Positions 30,902 through 39,181 are shown, counted from the first letter of the stretch. The stretch is 45,927 nt of DNA from an uncultured Ruminococcus sp. (GCA_902795355.1 CADBKZ010000011.1:1-45927); one strand, 5' to 3'. A program made the numbers and translations. Notes: a model not told the origin generated them from the sequence alone.

Positions 30902-31984
30902 TTATTCTTCGTCGTCGGGTTCCCGCGCGGCGGCTTCCTCGCGCTGCCGCTTGGCGTCCTCGTAAAGCCCCGCGCCGATCTCGCGCTCCGCGCTGGTCCG
31001 GTCGGCTCCGCGGCGGCGGCGTTCGCCGCGCGCGGCGCGCGTCTTTTTTTCCTCGGATTGATCCACCACCGAAATGAAGATGTCCTCGAGGTTCATGCCG
31101 AGCGATTCGAGACCCACCAACGCCCAGCCGCGCTCCGCCAGAAGATAAAACAGCTTTTTGCGGATGTCCACCCCCCGCTCGCTTTCCACGGTGTAGGTAA
31201 ACGCGTCGCCGTCCCGCTCCGCGAGGGCCTCGGCATACGCCACGCCGCTCATGCCCCGCAGAGCGGCCAGCACCTCTTTCTGCGGCCCGCAGATTCTGGC
31301 GTTGAACCGTCGGCTCTGCTCCACCGCGTTGGAAATGTTTTCGGTTTTCTCGTTGGCAACGATCTTGCCCTTGTTGATAATCACAATCCGGTCGCAAACC
31401 GCCTGCACCTCTTGCAGAATGTGCGTGGAGAGGATTACCGTATGCTCCTTGCCGAGGCTGCGGATCAGGTTGCGGATCTCAATAATCTGCTTGGGGTCCA
31501 GCCCCACGGTGGGTTCGTCGAAAATAATCACCTTCGGATTGCCCACAAGCGCCTGCGCAATGCCAACGCGCTGCCGGTACCCTTTGGAAAGGTTGCGGAT
31601 TACGCGCCGGTAAACGTCGCGGATCCGCACCGTATCGCAAATTTGCTCCAAGTGGGGAACGCGGTCGAGCTTGCAGCCTTTCAGCTCGTAGTTGAAGTTG
31701 AGGTATTCTTCCACCGTCATATCAAGGTAAAGCGGCGGCTGTTCGGGCAGGTAGCCGATCAGCTTTTTCGCGCCGAGCGGGTCGCTCAAAATATCGATTC
31801 CCGCAACGGTCGCCTTGCCCGAGGTGGAAGAAAGATACCCCGTTAAAATATTCATCGTGGTGCTTTTGCCCGCGCCGTTGGGGCCGAGCAAACCCACAAT
31901 TTCGCCCTCTCCGACCTCGAAGCTGATATCATCCACCGCGCAGTTCGCGCCGTAGTTTTTTACGAGATGCTCGATTCTGATCAT
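30902..31984 (-). CDS. ABC transporter ATPase (GldA-like)
   Basis: A 360-residue ATPase with all motifs intact: Walker A GPNGAGKST (34-42), Q-loop GYLPEQP, signature LSKGYRQR, Walker B VIIFDEPTVGLDP and the switch His in ILSTH. After the nucleotide-binding domain come a ~90-residue domain, as in CcmA/GldA-type ATPases, and an unusual highly charged tail of about 50 residues (KKTRAARGERRRR, then acidic REPDDEE). AAAGGAG precedes ATG 31984. It is the first gene of the five-gene operon and is divergent from the M23 gene. It offers a direct comparison for the degenerate ATPase at 10286-11182. Confidence 0.93.
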   Translation of the reverse strand: MIRIEHLVKNYGANCAVDDISFEVGEGEIVGLLGPNGAGKSTTMNILTGYLSSTSGKATVAGIDILSDPLGAKKLIGYLPEQPPLYLDMTVEEYLNFNYELKGCKLDRVPHLEQICDTVRIRDVYRRVIRNLSKGYRQRVGIAQALVGNPKVIIFDEPTVGLDPKQIIEIRNLIRSLGKEHTVILSTHILQEVQAVCDRIVIINKGKIVANEKTENISNAVEQSRRFNARICGPQKEVLAALRGMSGVAYAEALAERDGDAFTYTVESERGVDIRKKLFYLLAERGWALVGLESLGMNLEDIFISVVDQSEEKKTRAARGERRRRGADRTSAEREIGAGLYEDAKRQREEAAAREPDDEE

Positions 31985-32049
31985 AAAGGCAGATTCTCCT
32001 TTGCTTTTTCTCCGCGCGGCGACCCCGCGCGGCAAATTCCACAATATTC

Positions 32050-32055
32050 ATTATA
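32050..32055 (-). promoter_or_regulatory. Possible -10 box of the Gld-like operon
   Basis: TATAAT on the minus strand, 66 nt upstream of the ATPase start. The best -35 candidate at a 16-17 nt distance (TGTTCA) is poor, so it may be an activator-dependent promoter or simply a weak one. The rest of the 256-nt divergent gap is AT-rich, and I see no clear operator in it. Confidence 0.4.
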
Positions 32056-32240
32056 TTGTACCACGGAACTGTGAACATATCGTGAATGAATCGGAAATTC
32101 CCTGTTTTTGTTCGCGGTTTTTGAGAAATTTTTTGGTTGTCCTGCATAAACGCCCCCGATCCGGCAAAAAATGAAATCGAACCGACGTGCCGTTGCGCGC
32201 CAACATCCAAAAATCAAAAGCTGAAAAGGAGTTTTGTACC

Positions 32241-33026
32241 ATGTCCGATATGCCGAAACAACCCAAGCAAAAGAAAAGCCGGAAAGAATCCGCGTTTGCC
32301 CGCAAACTGCGCGCCATCCGCGTGAACCGCGCGGTGTTTCTCTCCGCCATCGTGATCCTGCTCGCGCTCGCGGTCGTCCTTGTGATCACCGCCGCGATGA
32401 ACCGCGCCCGCCGCCGCGCCGCCGAAGAGGTGATCAAGCCCGTGACCGGCGGCGAAGAGCTGACCGAGCCCGCGCCTGTGCAAAAGCCGGACGACCCGAA
32501 ACCGACGCCTGAAACCGACCGTCCGGTCGACCCCGTCCCGACGGTTCAGACCGTTCCCACGCTTTCCCTGCCTGTGGACGGCGCGCTCCTGCAAGCGCAC
32601 AGCGCGGACCTGCAAGTGTTTTCCCGCACCATGCAGGATTACCGCGTCCATCTCGGCGTTGACCTCGCCACCGCCGCCGACGCGCCCGTTCTCGCCGCGG
32701 CCGACGGCACCGTGGCCCGCATTTGGGACGACCCGATGATGGGCAAATGCGTTGCGATCTCCCACGCCGCGGACAGCCTGACCGTTTACAAGAACCTCGC
32801 CGTGGATCTGCCGGAGAACATTGCGGTGGGAGCCTCGGTTGCGCGGGGACAGCGCATCGGCACCGTTGGGGACACCGCGCTGCTCGAAGTTGCCGAGGAG
32901 CCGCACCTGCATCTGGAAATGACGGTTGGCGGCTTGCAGGTCAACCCGCTCGACTATTTCCCCGCCTCGGTTCTCGCCTCGCTCGAACAGGACGCTTCCT
33001 ACGAGGATGTTTCCGCAGGAAAATAA
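32241..33026 (+). CDS. M23-family, SpoIIQ-like membrane protein
   Basis: A 261-residue protein: basic cytoplasmic N-terminus, one membrane helix (about 32-50), a Pro-rich extracytoplasmic linker (about 65-108), then an M23/LytM domain (about 130-240). Both metal-site motifs are present: HLGVD (His137, Asp141) and HLH (His222, His224), so it could be an active zinc endopeptidase. The domain, with MMGKCVAISH, VARGQRIGTVGDTALLE and PHLHLEM, resembles SpoIIQ, the forespore side of the SpoIIQ-SpoIIIAH channel; clostridial SpoIIQ proteins often keep the catalytic residues. A general murein hydrolase is the alternative. AAAAGGAG precedes ATG 32241; a terminator follows 12 nt after the stop. Confidence 0.8.
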   Translation: MSDMPKQPKQKKSRKESAFARKLRAIRVNRAVFLSAIVILLALAVVLVITAAMNRARRRAAEEVIKPVTGGEELTEPAPVQKPDDPKPTPETDRPVDPVPTVQTVPTLSLPVDGALLQAHSADLQVFSRTMQDYRVHLGVDLATAADAPVLAAADGTVARIWDDPMMGKCVAISHAADSLTVYKNLAVDLPENIAVGASVARGQRIGTVGDTALLEVAEEPHLHLEMTVGGLQVNPLDYFPASVLASLEQDASYEDVSAGK

Positions 33027-33038
33027 CCGGTTCCGCAC

Positions 33039-33070
33039 CGCCCCCGCTTCCGCCGGAAGCGGGGGCGTTT
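33039..33070 (+). terminator. Terminator after the M23 gene
   Basis: A perfect 13-bp GC-rich stem (33039-33051 with 33055-33067, loop GCC) followed by only TTT, so it is a strong hairpin with a short T-run. Confidence 0.7.
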
Positions 33071-33192
33071 CCGCGTCCCGCAACCGGAATCCGCCCCCGC
33101 CGCGGCGTCGGCTTCGGCAATTTCCGCAACAGCATCCAAACAGGCGCGCCGTTTTTGCCGAAAAGTTTGTGCAACCCTACAACGTTTTTCTC

Positions 33193-33221
33193 TTGCAAAA
33201 ACCGGCGCGTTATGTTATAAT
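33193..33221 (+). promoter_or_regulatory. Promoter of the ECF S component-coaX unit
   Basis: TTGCAA (33193-33198) and TATAAT (33216-33221), spacer 17 nt. Confidence 0.75.
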
Positions 33222-33274
33222 AATGGTGCGCTATATCCGACAAGAGCGGAACAGCAGCAAGGAGAAAACAGAAA

Positions 33275-33886
33275 ATGAAAAGTTCGGGAAAAAACAGGCA
33301 AAACATTCAAACCATTGTGGGCGCGGGCGTGCTGATGGCGTTGGTGATCGTGCTGCAAGTGTTCGCGGGCAGCATTAAGGTCGGTCCCGTATCCTTTACG
33401 CTGTCGCTGGTCCCCATCGTTTTGGGCGCGATCCTCTACGGGCCGCTGATCGGCGCGTTCCTCGGCGGCGTGTTCGGCGTTGTGGTAACAATCGCAACGG
33501 TAACGGGAGCCGACGCGGGAGCTTACATGATGTTTGAAAAGCTGCCCGTTCTGACCGTGGTCCTTTGCCTTGCAAAGGGCATTGCGGCGGGACTTGCGGC
33601 GGGTTTGATCTGCCGCGCGCTCGAAAAAATCGGCAAACCCATTGTGGGTATCTTTCTGGCGGCAATCGCCTGCCCCGTAATCAACACCGGCTTGTTCTGC
33701 GTGTTCCTGCTCGCGTTTTATCGCGACGTTGCCGCCGTTTGGATGGGCGGGACCGCGTATTCCAATCTGCTGGTGTACGTTCTGCTCGGCATCGTGGGCG
33801 TCAACTTCCTTGTGGAGCTTGGGGTCAACGTAATCCTCGCGCCGGCCATCGAACGGGTGATTTACGCCATCAAAAAGCAACATTAA
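33275..33886 (+). CDS. ECF transporter S component, probably pantothenate (PanT-like)
   Basis: A 203-residue integral membrane protein with about six hydrophobic segments, the size and character of an ECF-type substrate-binding subunit. The start resembles other S components (IVGAGVLMALVIVLQVFAG), and FTLSLVPIVLGAILYGPLIGAFLGGVFG is the typical second and third helix pattern, quoted in part. It would use the shared EcfA-EcfA'-EcfT module encoded elsewhere. The substrate is inferred: the next gene, 62 nt away, is type III pantothenate kinase, which points to pantothenate. AAGGAG lies about 10 nt before ATG 33275. Confidence 0.82.
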   Translation: MKSSGKNRQNIQTIVGAGVLMALVIVLQVFAGSIKVGPVSFTLSLVPIVLGAILYGPLIGAFLGGVFGVVVTIATVTGADAGAYMMFEKLPVLTVVLCLAKGIAAGLAAGLICRALEKIGKPIVGIFLAAIACPVINTGLFCVFLLAFYRDVAAVWMGGTAYSNLLVYVLLGIVGVNFLVELGVNVILAPAIERVIYAIKKQH

Positions 33887-33948
33887 GTTTTTCACGGGGG
33901 GCCATGCATCGGCTCCCCTTTCTTCCGGATGAAAGGAGCAAAAACGCC

Positions 33949-34731
33949 ATGATTCTCGCCGTTGACTGCGGAAACACGCACATCACGTTCGGTTGCATGC
34001 AAAACGGAACGGCCGCAACCGTATTCCGCATTTCCACCGACCGCCGCGAAACCGACTACGGCTACGCGACCAAAATCAAGCAGACGTTGGAGCTTGGCGG
34101 AGTGAACCCCGCCGACCTGACCGACGCGGTAATCTCCTGCGTGGTGCCGCCCCTCTCGGAAGTCCTCGCAAACGCCGTCCGCCTGCTGACGGGAAAGGAC
34201 CCGTTAACCGTGGGCGCGGGTGTCAAAACGGGGCTTCACATCCGCATCAACGACCCGGGAACGGTGGCGTCCGACTTGGTTGCAACCGCGGTTGCCGCCA
34301 AGGAGAGTTACCCGCTCCCCGTGGTGATTGTGGATCTGGGGACCGCCACCACGCTGACCGCCGTGGACGCGGACGGAAAATACATCGGCGGCGTAATTCT
34401 CCCGGGAGCGGGCATTTCTCTCCGCGCCCTATCCGAAGAGGCCGCGCTCCTGCCGCACATTGACATCCGCAAGCCGAAAACCGTGATCGCCGCGAACACC
34501 GTGGACAGCATGAAAGCGGGGATCCTTTACGGCGCGGCCGGCGCGATTGACGGCCTGATTGACCGCATGGCCGCGGAGCTGGGCGCGGAACCGACGCTCG
34601 TGGCCACCGGCGGCCTCGCTCCGGTGGTTTGCCCTGCCTGCACCCACAAAATTCCCGTTGACGAACAACTGCTCCTGCGCGGGCTTTGGCTGATTTATAT
34701 CCGCAACCGCCCCGAAGCGGCCGACCGCTGA
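33949..34731 (+). CDS. coaX: Type III pantothenate kinase
   Basis: A 260-residue CoaX of the ASKHA fold that phosphorylates pantothenate, the first step of coenzyme A synthesis. The phosphate-1 loop is MILAVDCGNTHITFG, with the catalytic Asp6. GVKTGLHIRINDPG and VIVDLGTATTLTAVD are the family's other signatures; the segment usually reading GAD is ASD here, a small deviation. AAAGGAG at 33932-33938 lies 10 nt before ATG 33949. With the ECF S component it forms an uptake-and-trap pair for vitamin B5. The next gene (MATE) starts 26 nt later and may be co-transcribed. Confidence 0.95.
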   Translation: MILAVDCGNTHITFGCMQNGTAATVFRISTDRRETDYGYATKIKQTLELGGVNPADLTDAVISCVVPPLSEVLANAVRLLTGKDPLTVGAGVKTGLHIRINDPGTVASDLVATAVAAKESYPLPVVIVDLGTATTLTAVDADGKYIGGVILPGAGISLRALSEEAALLPHIDIRKPKTVIAANTVDSMKAGILYGAAGAIDGLIDRMAAELGAEPTLVATGGLAPVVCPACTHKIPVDEQLLLRGLWLIYIRNRPEAADR

Positions 34732-34757
34732 CCCGCAAGGAGCCGGAAAGAACCTTT

Positions 34758-36233
34758 ATGGAAACATTTCGCATCCACCACATCCACCATCCCCATGCCG
34801 CCCCGCGGAGCATGAACATGACGGAAGGGCCTCTGTTCGGCAAAATTCTGCTGTTCGCCCTGCCGCTGATGGCTTCCAACCTGCTGCAAATGCTGTATAA
34901 CGCGGCCGATATGATGGTGGTCAGCCTTTCCGCCGAGGAAAACGCCGTTGGCGCCATCGGCACCACGGGCGCGCTGATCAATCTGGTGCTTCATATCTTC
35001 ATCGGGCTTTCCATCGGCGCAAACGTGGTGATTGCGCGCAGGCTCGGTGCGAACGACCCGCAAAACGCCTCGCGCGCGGTGCATACCGCGCTTGTGATGA
35101 GCGTTGGGCTGGGGTTGCTCGGAATGGCGGCCGGACTTCTGATCTCCCGCCCCGTGCTGGCTCTGATGGGCGCGCAGGAAAGCCTGCTCGACCTTGCCGT
35201 TCTCTATACCCGCATTTATTTCTACGGGCTTCCCTTCATTGCGGTTTCCAATTTCGCCATTTCGATTTTCCGCGCCAAGGGCGACACCCGAACCCCGCTG
35301 ATTGTTCTGACCCTGACGGGGCTATTGAACGTGGGGCTGAATCTGTTTTTCGTTCTGGCCGTCCGCCTCTCGGTGGAAGGCGTTGCCATTGCAACGGCGG
35401 TTTCCAACCTTGCCTCGGCCGTTCTGCTGCTCTGGCGGCTCTCGCGGGACGGCGGCCCCTGCCGCTTTTCGTTCCGCCTGCTGCGCGTTGACCGCGCCGC
35501 CGTTCGCGATATGGTTCTGATCGGCGTTCCCGCCGGCATTCAGGGCGCGCTGTTCTCGCTCTCCAACATCATCATCCAATCGTCGGTTTTAAGCGTGAAC
35601 AACGCCATGGTTCCCGCGGGCGAAACCTTTCAGCCCGTGGTAAACGGAAACGCGGCCGCCGCCAATCTGGAAGGGTTTGTGTACACCGCCACCAACGCGA
35701 TTTGCCAAGCCTCCATCACCTTTACGGGGCAAAACATGGGCGCGGGCAAATACCGCCGCGTCTGGCGGGTGATGTGGTGCTGTTTTCTGATTACAACCGC
35801 GGTGGCCGTTGCGCTTGGCGGCGCGATTCTGCTCCTGCGCGACCCGCTGCTCTCCCTTTACGGCATTTTCCCCGCCGAGGAGGGATCGCTCGCCGCTCTT
35901 GCCCACCGCACCGCCGTTACCCGCTTGCTGTACATGTTGACCACCTATTCCCTGCTCGCGCTGATGGAAGTGGCTTCCGGCGTGATGCGCGGCCTCGGGA
36001 AATCGCTGACGTCCACCGTTGTTGCCCTTGCCGGCTCCTGCCTGCTCCGCATTCTGTGGATCGCAACCGTGTTCCGCGCATACGGAACGCTCGATTCGAT
36101 CTACCTCTCTTACCCGATTTCGTGGGGGGTGACGGCGATCTGCCACTTTATTTGCGTGGTGATCGTTCTGAAAAGCAGAGGAAAAACCGAACGGCTCCCC
36201 GAACCCGCAGAAGCGGGGGCCGAAAGCCGTTAA
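34758..36233 (+). CDS. MATE family multidrug/Na+ antiporter
   Basis: A 491-residue exporter with about 12 membrane helices in two homologous halves. The start of the first half reads MTEGPLFGKILLFALPLMASN, and the DMMVVSL and GLSIGANVVIARRLGANDP blocks follow; the second half has AGIQGALFSLSNIIIQSSV and FTGQNMGAGKYRR. The N-terminus carries a His-rich leader (FRIHHIHHPHAAPRSMNM), so the true start may be ATG 34758 or a later Met at 34806 or 34812; 34758 has GGAAAG 8 nt upstream. The substrate cannot be predicted. It follows coaX closely and ends before a perfect terminator. Confidence 0.93.
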   Translation: METFRIHHIHHPHAAPRSMNMTEGPLFGKILLFALPLMASNLLQMLYNAADMMVVSLSAEENAVGAIGTTGALINLVLHIFIGLSIGANVVIARRLGANDPQNASRAVHTALVMSVGLGLLGMAAGLLISRPVLALMGAQESLLDLAVLYTRIYFYGLPFIAVSNFAISIFRAKGDTRTPLIVLTLTGLLNVGLNLFFVLAVRLSVEGVAIATAVSNLASAVLLLWRLSRDGGPCRFSFRLLRVDRAAVRDMVLIGVPAGIQGALFSLSNIIIQSSVLSVNNAMVPAGETFQPVVNGNAAAANLEGFVYTATNAICQASITFTGQNMGAGKYRRVWRVMWCCFLITTAVAVALGGAILLLRDPLLSLYGIFPAEEGSLAALAHRTAVTRLLYMLTTYSLLALMEVASGVMRGLGKSLTSTVVALAGSCLLRILWIATVFRAYGTLDSIYLSYPISWGVTAICHFICVVIVLKSRGKTERLPEPAEAGAESR

Positions 36234-36292
36234 AGCGTCCGCCGCGAACGGCGCGCTGCCCGAAACGCCCGTTTCCCCGCGGGCGAACGCCG

Positions 36293-36333
36293 AAAGAGGG
36301 GCGACCTTTCCCAAAGGTCGCCCCTCTTTTTCT
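36293..36333 (+). terminator. Terminator after the MATE gene
   Basis: A perfect 17-bp stem (36293-36309 with 36313-36329, loop CCC), followed on the plus strand by TTTTTCTTATTTTTTTC. The metal ATPase gene converges on it. Confidence 0.93.
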
Positions 36334-36353
36334 TATTTTTTTCTTCCCGCGCG

Positions 36354-38225
36354 TTATTTCCCCGCGCGCGAGGCGTTGAGAATGGCGAGAACGGCAACGC
36401 CCACATCGGCGAACGTGGCCGCCCACATGTTGGGCATAAACAGGTTCCACACCAAAAAGCCGATCTTTACGGCAAGCGCGAAAAGAATGTTCTCCCAAAC
36501 AATGCGGCGGGTGCGGCGGGCAACGCGGAGCAAGCGGGCAATGCTGCTCGGTTTATCGTCCATTAGAACCACGTCGGCGGCCTCGATGGCGGCGTCCGAC
36601 CCGAACGCGCCCATGGCGATTCCGACATCCGCGCGGGCAAGCACGGGCGCGTCGTTGGTGCCGTCCCCGACGAACGCCAGCGTTCCCTGCTTTTCATCCA
36701 GCAGCCGCTCAACGGCTTCCACCTTGGCGGCCGGCAGCAGCTCGGCGCGGTAATCGGTCAGCCCCAGCTCCTCGGCAACTGAAGCGGCAACGGCGGCGCG
36801 GTCGCCCGTGAGCATGGCGAGCCTGCGAACGCCGGCCGCGCGAAGATCGCGCATGGCCTCGGCCGCGTCCGCCTTGCAAACGTCGGAAATCACCGCCGCG
36901 CCGGCATAAACGCCGTCCACCGCCACATATGCCACCGTTCCCGCAACCGCGCCGAGGTCGTCCGGCGGTGCTATGCCTTCGGCGGCCAGCAGGCGGGCGT
37001 TGCCAACCAGCACCGTTTGCCCGTTCGCCACCGCGCGAACGCCCATGCCCGCAAGCTCTTCCACCGAATGAACGGTAATCGCCTCGGCGGTGTCTCCCGC
37101 GGCGGCCGCGAGAGAACGGGCAATGGGGTGGTTGGAGTTCCGCTCGGCCGCCGCGGCAATTGCGAGCAGCCGCTCCGCCTCAAATCCCGCCGCGGGGCGC
37201 ACCGAAGAAACGCGGAACGATCCCTCGGTCAGCGTTCCGGTTTTATCGAACACAACGGTATCCGTGTTCGCGAGCGCTTCCAGATAGTTGGCGCCCTTAA
37301 TCAGAATCCCCTGTTTGGAAGCGGCCCCGATGCCGGCAAAATAGGTCAGCGGCACCGAAATAACCAGCGCGCAGGGGCAGGAGACCACCAGAAAGATCAG
37401 CGCGGTTTTCACCCAATGCAGGTCGCGCGTAATCAACGTCGGAATCAGGGCGACGAGGACCGCGAGGCCGACCACCGCGGGCGTATAAACGCGGGCGAAC
37501 TTGGTAACGGCGTTTTCGGCGCGCGATTTGACCGTTTGCGAGTTCTCCACCAATTCGAGAATTTTCGAGACCGTGGATTCGCCGAACGGTTTGGTAACGC
37601 GAACGCGGAGCAGGCCCGCCCCGTTCACGCACCCGCTCACAATCTCGTCCCCCGCCGCAACGTCGCGCGGGGCGGATTCCCCCGTCAGCGAAAGGGTGTT
37701 GACGTCCGACGTCCCCTCGATCACCACGCCGTCCAGCGGGATCTTCTCCCACGGGCGGATTACGACGACCTCGCCGACCGCAACCTCGTCGGGCGATACG
37801 ACCGCTTCCCCGCCGTCCCGTTCCACGCGGGCTTCCTCGGGGCGAATGTCCATCAGCGCGGCGATCGATTTGCGGCTCCTGCCGACGGCAATGTTCTGGA
37901 ACAGCTCCCCCACTTGGTAGAACAGCATAACGAACACGGCCTCGGGATATTCGCCGATCGCCATGGCGCCAACGGTCGCAATTGTCATCAGAAAGTTTTC
38001 GTCGAGCAACTGCCCGTGCGCAATGCCGAGGACCGACTTGCGCAGAACGTCGTACCCCACAAGGAAATACGGAACGAGGAAAAGCGGCAGCCGGATGTAA
38101 ACCGGCTCGGGCAACACCTTGGTAAGGCAGAGGATCTCAACGGCGAGGAGCAGCCCCGCCGAAACGAGAATGCGGATCAGGTTCCGCCGTTGTTTTTTGG
38201 TCAGGCGGCGCATGCGATCCCTCAC
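36354..38225 (-). CDS. P1B-type Zn/Cd/Pb-exporting ATPase
   Basis: A 623-residue heavy-metal P-type ATPase at the cytoplasmic membrane. The metal-binding CPC is at 283-285 (VSCPCALVIS), the phosphorylated Asp327 in DKTGT, the actuator motif is TGES, and GDGTNDAP is intact. The last helices read NILFALAVKIGF and FADVGVAVL, where the Lys and Asp are diagnostic of the P1B-2 group (Zn2+, Cd2+, Pb2+) rather than copper pumps. No N-terminal HMA domain is present; it is encoded separately just upstream. GTG 38225 overlaps the stop of that gene (GTGA), which favours coupled translation; ATG 38213 is the alternative start. Confidence 0.93.
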   Translation of the reverse strand: MRDRMRRLTKKQRRNLIRILVSAGLLLAVEILCLTKVLPEPVYIRLPLFLVPYFLVGYDVLRKSVLGIAHGQLLDENFLMTIATVGAMAIGEYPEAVFVMLFYQVGELFQNIAVGRSRKSIAALMDIRPEEARVERDGGEAVVSPDEVAVGEVVVIRPWEKIPLDGVVIEGTSDVNTLSLTGESAPRDVAAGDEIVSGCVNGAGLLRVRVTKPFGESTVSKILELVENSQTVKSRAENAVTKFARVYTPAVVGLAVLVALIPTLITRDLHWVKTALIFLVVSCPCALVISVPLTYFAGIGAASKQGILIKGANYLEALANTDTVVFDKTGTLTEGSFRVSSVRPAAGFEAERLLAIAAAAERNSNHPIARSLAAAAGDTAEAITVHSVEELAGMGVRAVANGQTVLVGNARLLAAEGIAPPDDLGAVAGTVAYVAVDGVYAGAAVISDVCKADAAEAMRDLRAAGVRRLAMLTGDRAAVAASVAEELGLTDYRAELLPAAKVEAVERLLDEKQGTLAFVGDGTNDAPVLARADVGIAMGAFGSDAAIEAADVVLMDDKPSSIARLLRVARRTRRIVWENILFALAVKIGFLVWNLFMPNMWAATFADVGVAVLAILNASRAGK

Positions 38226-38440
38226 AGTTTCACTTGGCAGTCGGCGTCCACGCGATGAATCGCCGCCACCGCGGCGGCCAGAATTTCGTCGAACCGCGTG
38301 TCGTCCGCGTCAAGAATCAGTTTCTGCGCGAGGAAGCTGACGGTCGCGTCGTTCACGCCGTCGATTTTTTTAATGTTCTTTTCCATTTTCGCGGCGCAGT
38401 TGGCGCAATCAAGGTCGATCAGGCTGTAAGATTTTTTCAT
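38222..38440 (-). CDS. Free-standing HMA domain metallochaperone
   Basis: A 72-residue heavy-metal-associated domain of beta-alpha-beta-beta-alpha-beta type. The metal site is DLDCANCAAKME, with Cys12 and Cys15. The aspartates just before the first Cys fit the Zn/Cd/Pb type of HMA better than the MxCxxC of copper chaperones. It is the domain normally fused to the N-terminus of ZntA/CadA pumps, here a separate protein whose stop overlaps the start of the pump gene by 4 nt. It probably hands metal to the ATPase; this is inference. Confidence 0.9.
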   Translation of the reverse strand: MKKSYSLIDLDCANCAAKMEKNIKKIDGVNDATVSFLAQKLILDADDTRFDEILAAAVAAIHRVDADCQVKL

Positions 38441-38525
38441 GGGTGTTTTTCTCCTTTATCTGTCAAAATAAAATTCGGGTCGTTCTTGTTTCGGGAATCC
38501 GCGCTTCCCGCGGCGGCTCCGCTGC

Positions 38526-38879
38526 TCATTCGCAAACATGCTCCATGCCCTGCCCGAGAATGGTGTGAACATGGTCGTCCGCAAGCGAATAAAGCACGCT
38601 CTTGCCGCTTTTGCGGTATTTCACAAGGCTCGATTGTTTCAGCACGCGCAGTTGGTGGGAGATGGCCGAGGGCGTCATGCCGAGCAGCTCGGCAATGTCG
38701 CAAACGCAAAGCTCCGCGTCAAACAGCACGTAGAGGATCCGCAGGCGGGTGCTGTCGCCGAAAATTTTATAGAGATCGGCAAGAGCAAACAGGGTGTCGT
38801 CGTCGGGCAGATCCCGCGCGGCGCGGGCAATCTGTTCGGGGTGGGTCTCCACCGCTTCGCAGCATGGCAGTTCTTTCAC
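38526..38879 (-). CDS. CadC-like ArsR-family metal-responsive repressor
   Basis: A 117-residue winged-helix repressor. With the GTG start at 38879 it has two potential metal sites: an N-terminal Cys pair (6, 7) with ELCVCD (Cys58, Cys60) in the recognition region, the alpha3N thiolate site of CadC; and Asp101, His103, His114, Glu117 at the C-terminus, the alpha5 DxHx10HxxE zinc site. From memory these positions coincide with those of S. aureus CadC. The GTG is preferred over ATG 38909 because AAAGGAG lies 8 nt upstream of it, while the ATG overlaps the operator region. It should repress its own operon and be released by Cd, Pb or Zn. The HMA gene begins 85 nt downstream. Confidence 0.92.
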   Translation of the reverse strand: MKELPCCEAVETHPEQIARAARDLPDDDTLFALADLYKIFGDSTRLRILYVLFDAELCVCDIAELLGMTPSAISHQLRVLKQSSLVKYRKSGKSVLYSLADDHVHTILGQGMEHVCE

Positions 38880-38909
38880 GGGTCGGTCTCCTTTCGGTTT
38901 TTTGAACAT

Positions 38910-38925
38910 TTGAACATTTGTTCAA
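38910..38925. promoter_or_regulatory. Operator of the metal-resistance operon
   Basis: TTGAACATTTGTTCAA, a 7-2-7 inverted repeat just downstream of the -10 of the repressor promoter; a further half-site (TTGAACA) overlaps at 38902-38908. It matches the general SmtB/ArsR-family pattern (TGAACA, short gap, TGTTCA). Confidence 0.85.
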
Positions 38926-38930
38926 TTGTT

Positions 38931-38959
38931 ATTATATCACAAGTCCCGCGCTTTGTCAA
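38931..38959 (-). promoter_or_regulatory. Promoter of the cadC-like/HMA/ATPase operon
   Basis: On the minus strand TTGACA (38959-38954) and TATAAT (38936-38931), spacer 17 nt: full consensus, as expected for a promoter held off by a repressor. Confidence 0.9.
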
Positions 38960-39064
38960 CCGTTTTTCCGAAAATTTTTCCGTTTTTTTCGGAATGGCGA
39001 TTTTTGCGTTTTTCTGCGCAATTTACGCTTGCATTTTGCGCATTTGCCTATTTCCGCGCCGTTC

Positions 39065-39093
39065 TTGACAGAAACGCGCAACTCCATTATAAT
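39065..39093 (+). promoter_or_regulatory. Promoter of the FAD oxidoreductase operon
   Basis: TTGACA (39065-39070) and TATAAT (39088-39093), spacer 17 nt. The ~105 nt between this and the divergent metal promoter are AT-rich and hold no other feature that I recognise. Confidence 0.88.
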
Positions 39094-39181
39094 ATAAGAT
39101 GGGTTTGCGCGCGGAACGCTCCCTTCCCCCGCGGGCAAACGATTTCAAATTCGGACAGGATTCAGAAAAAGGAGATTTGGA

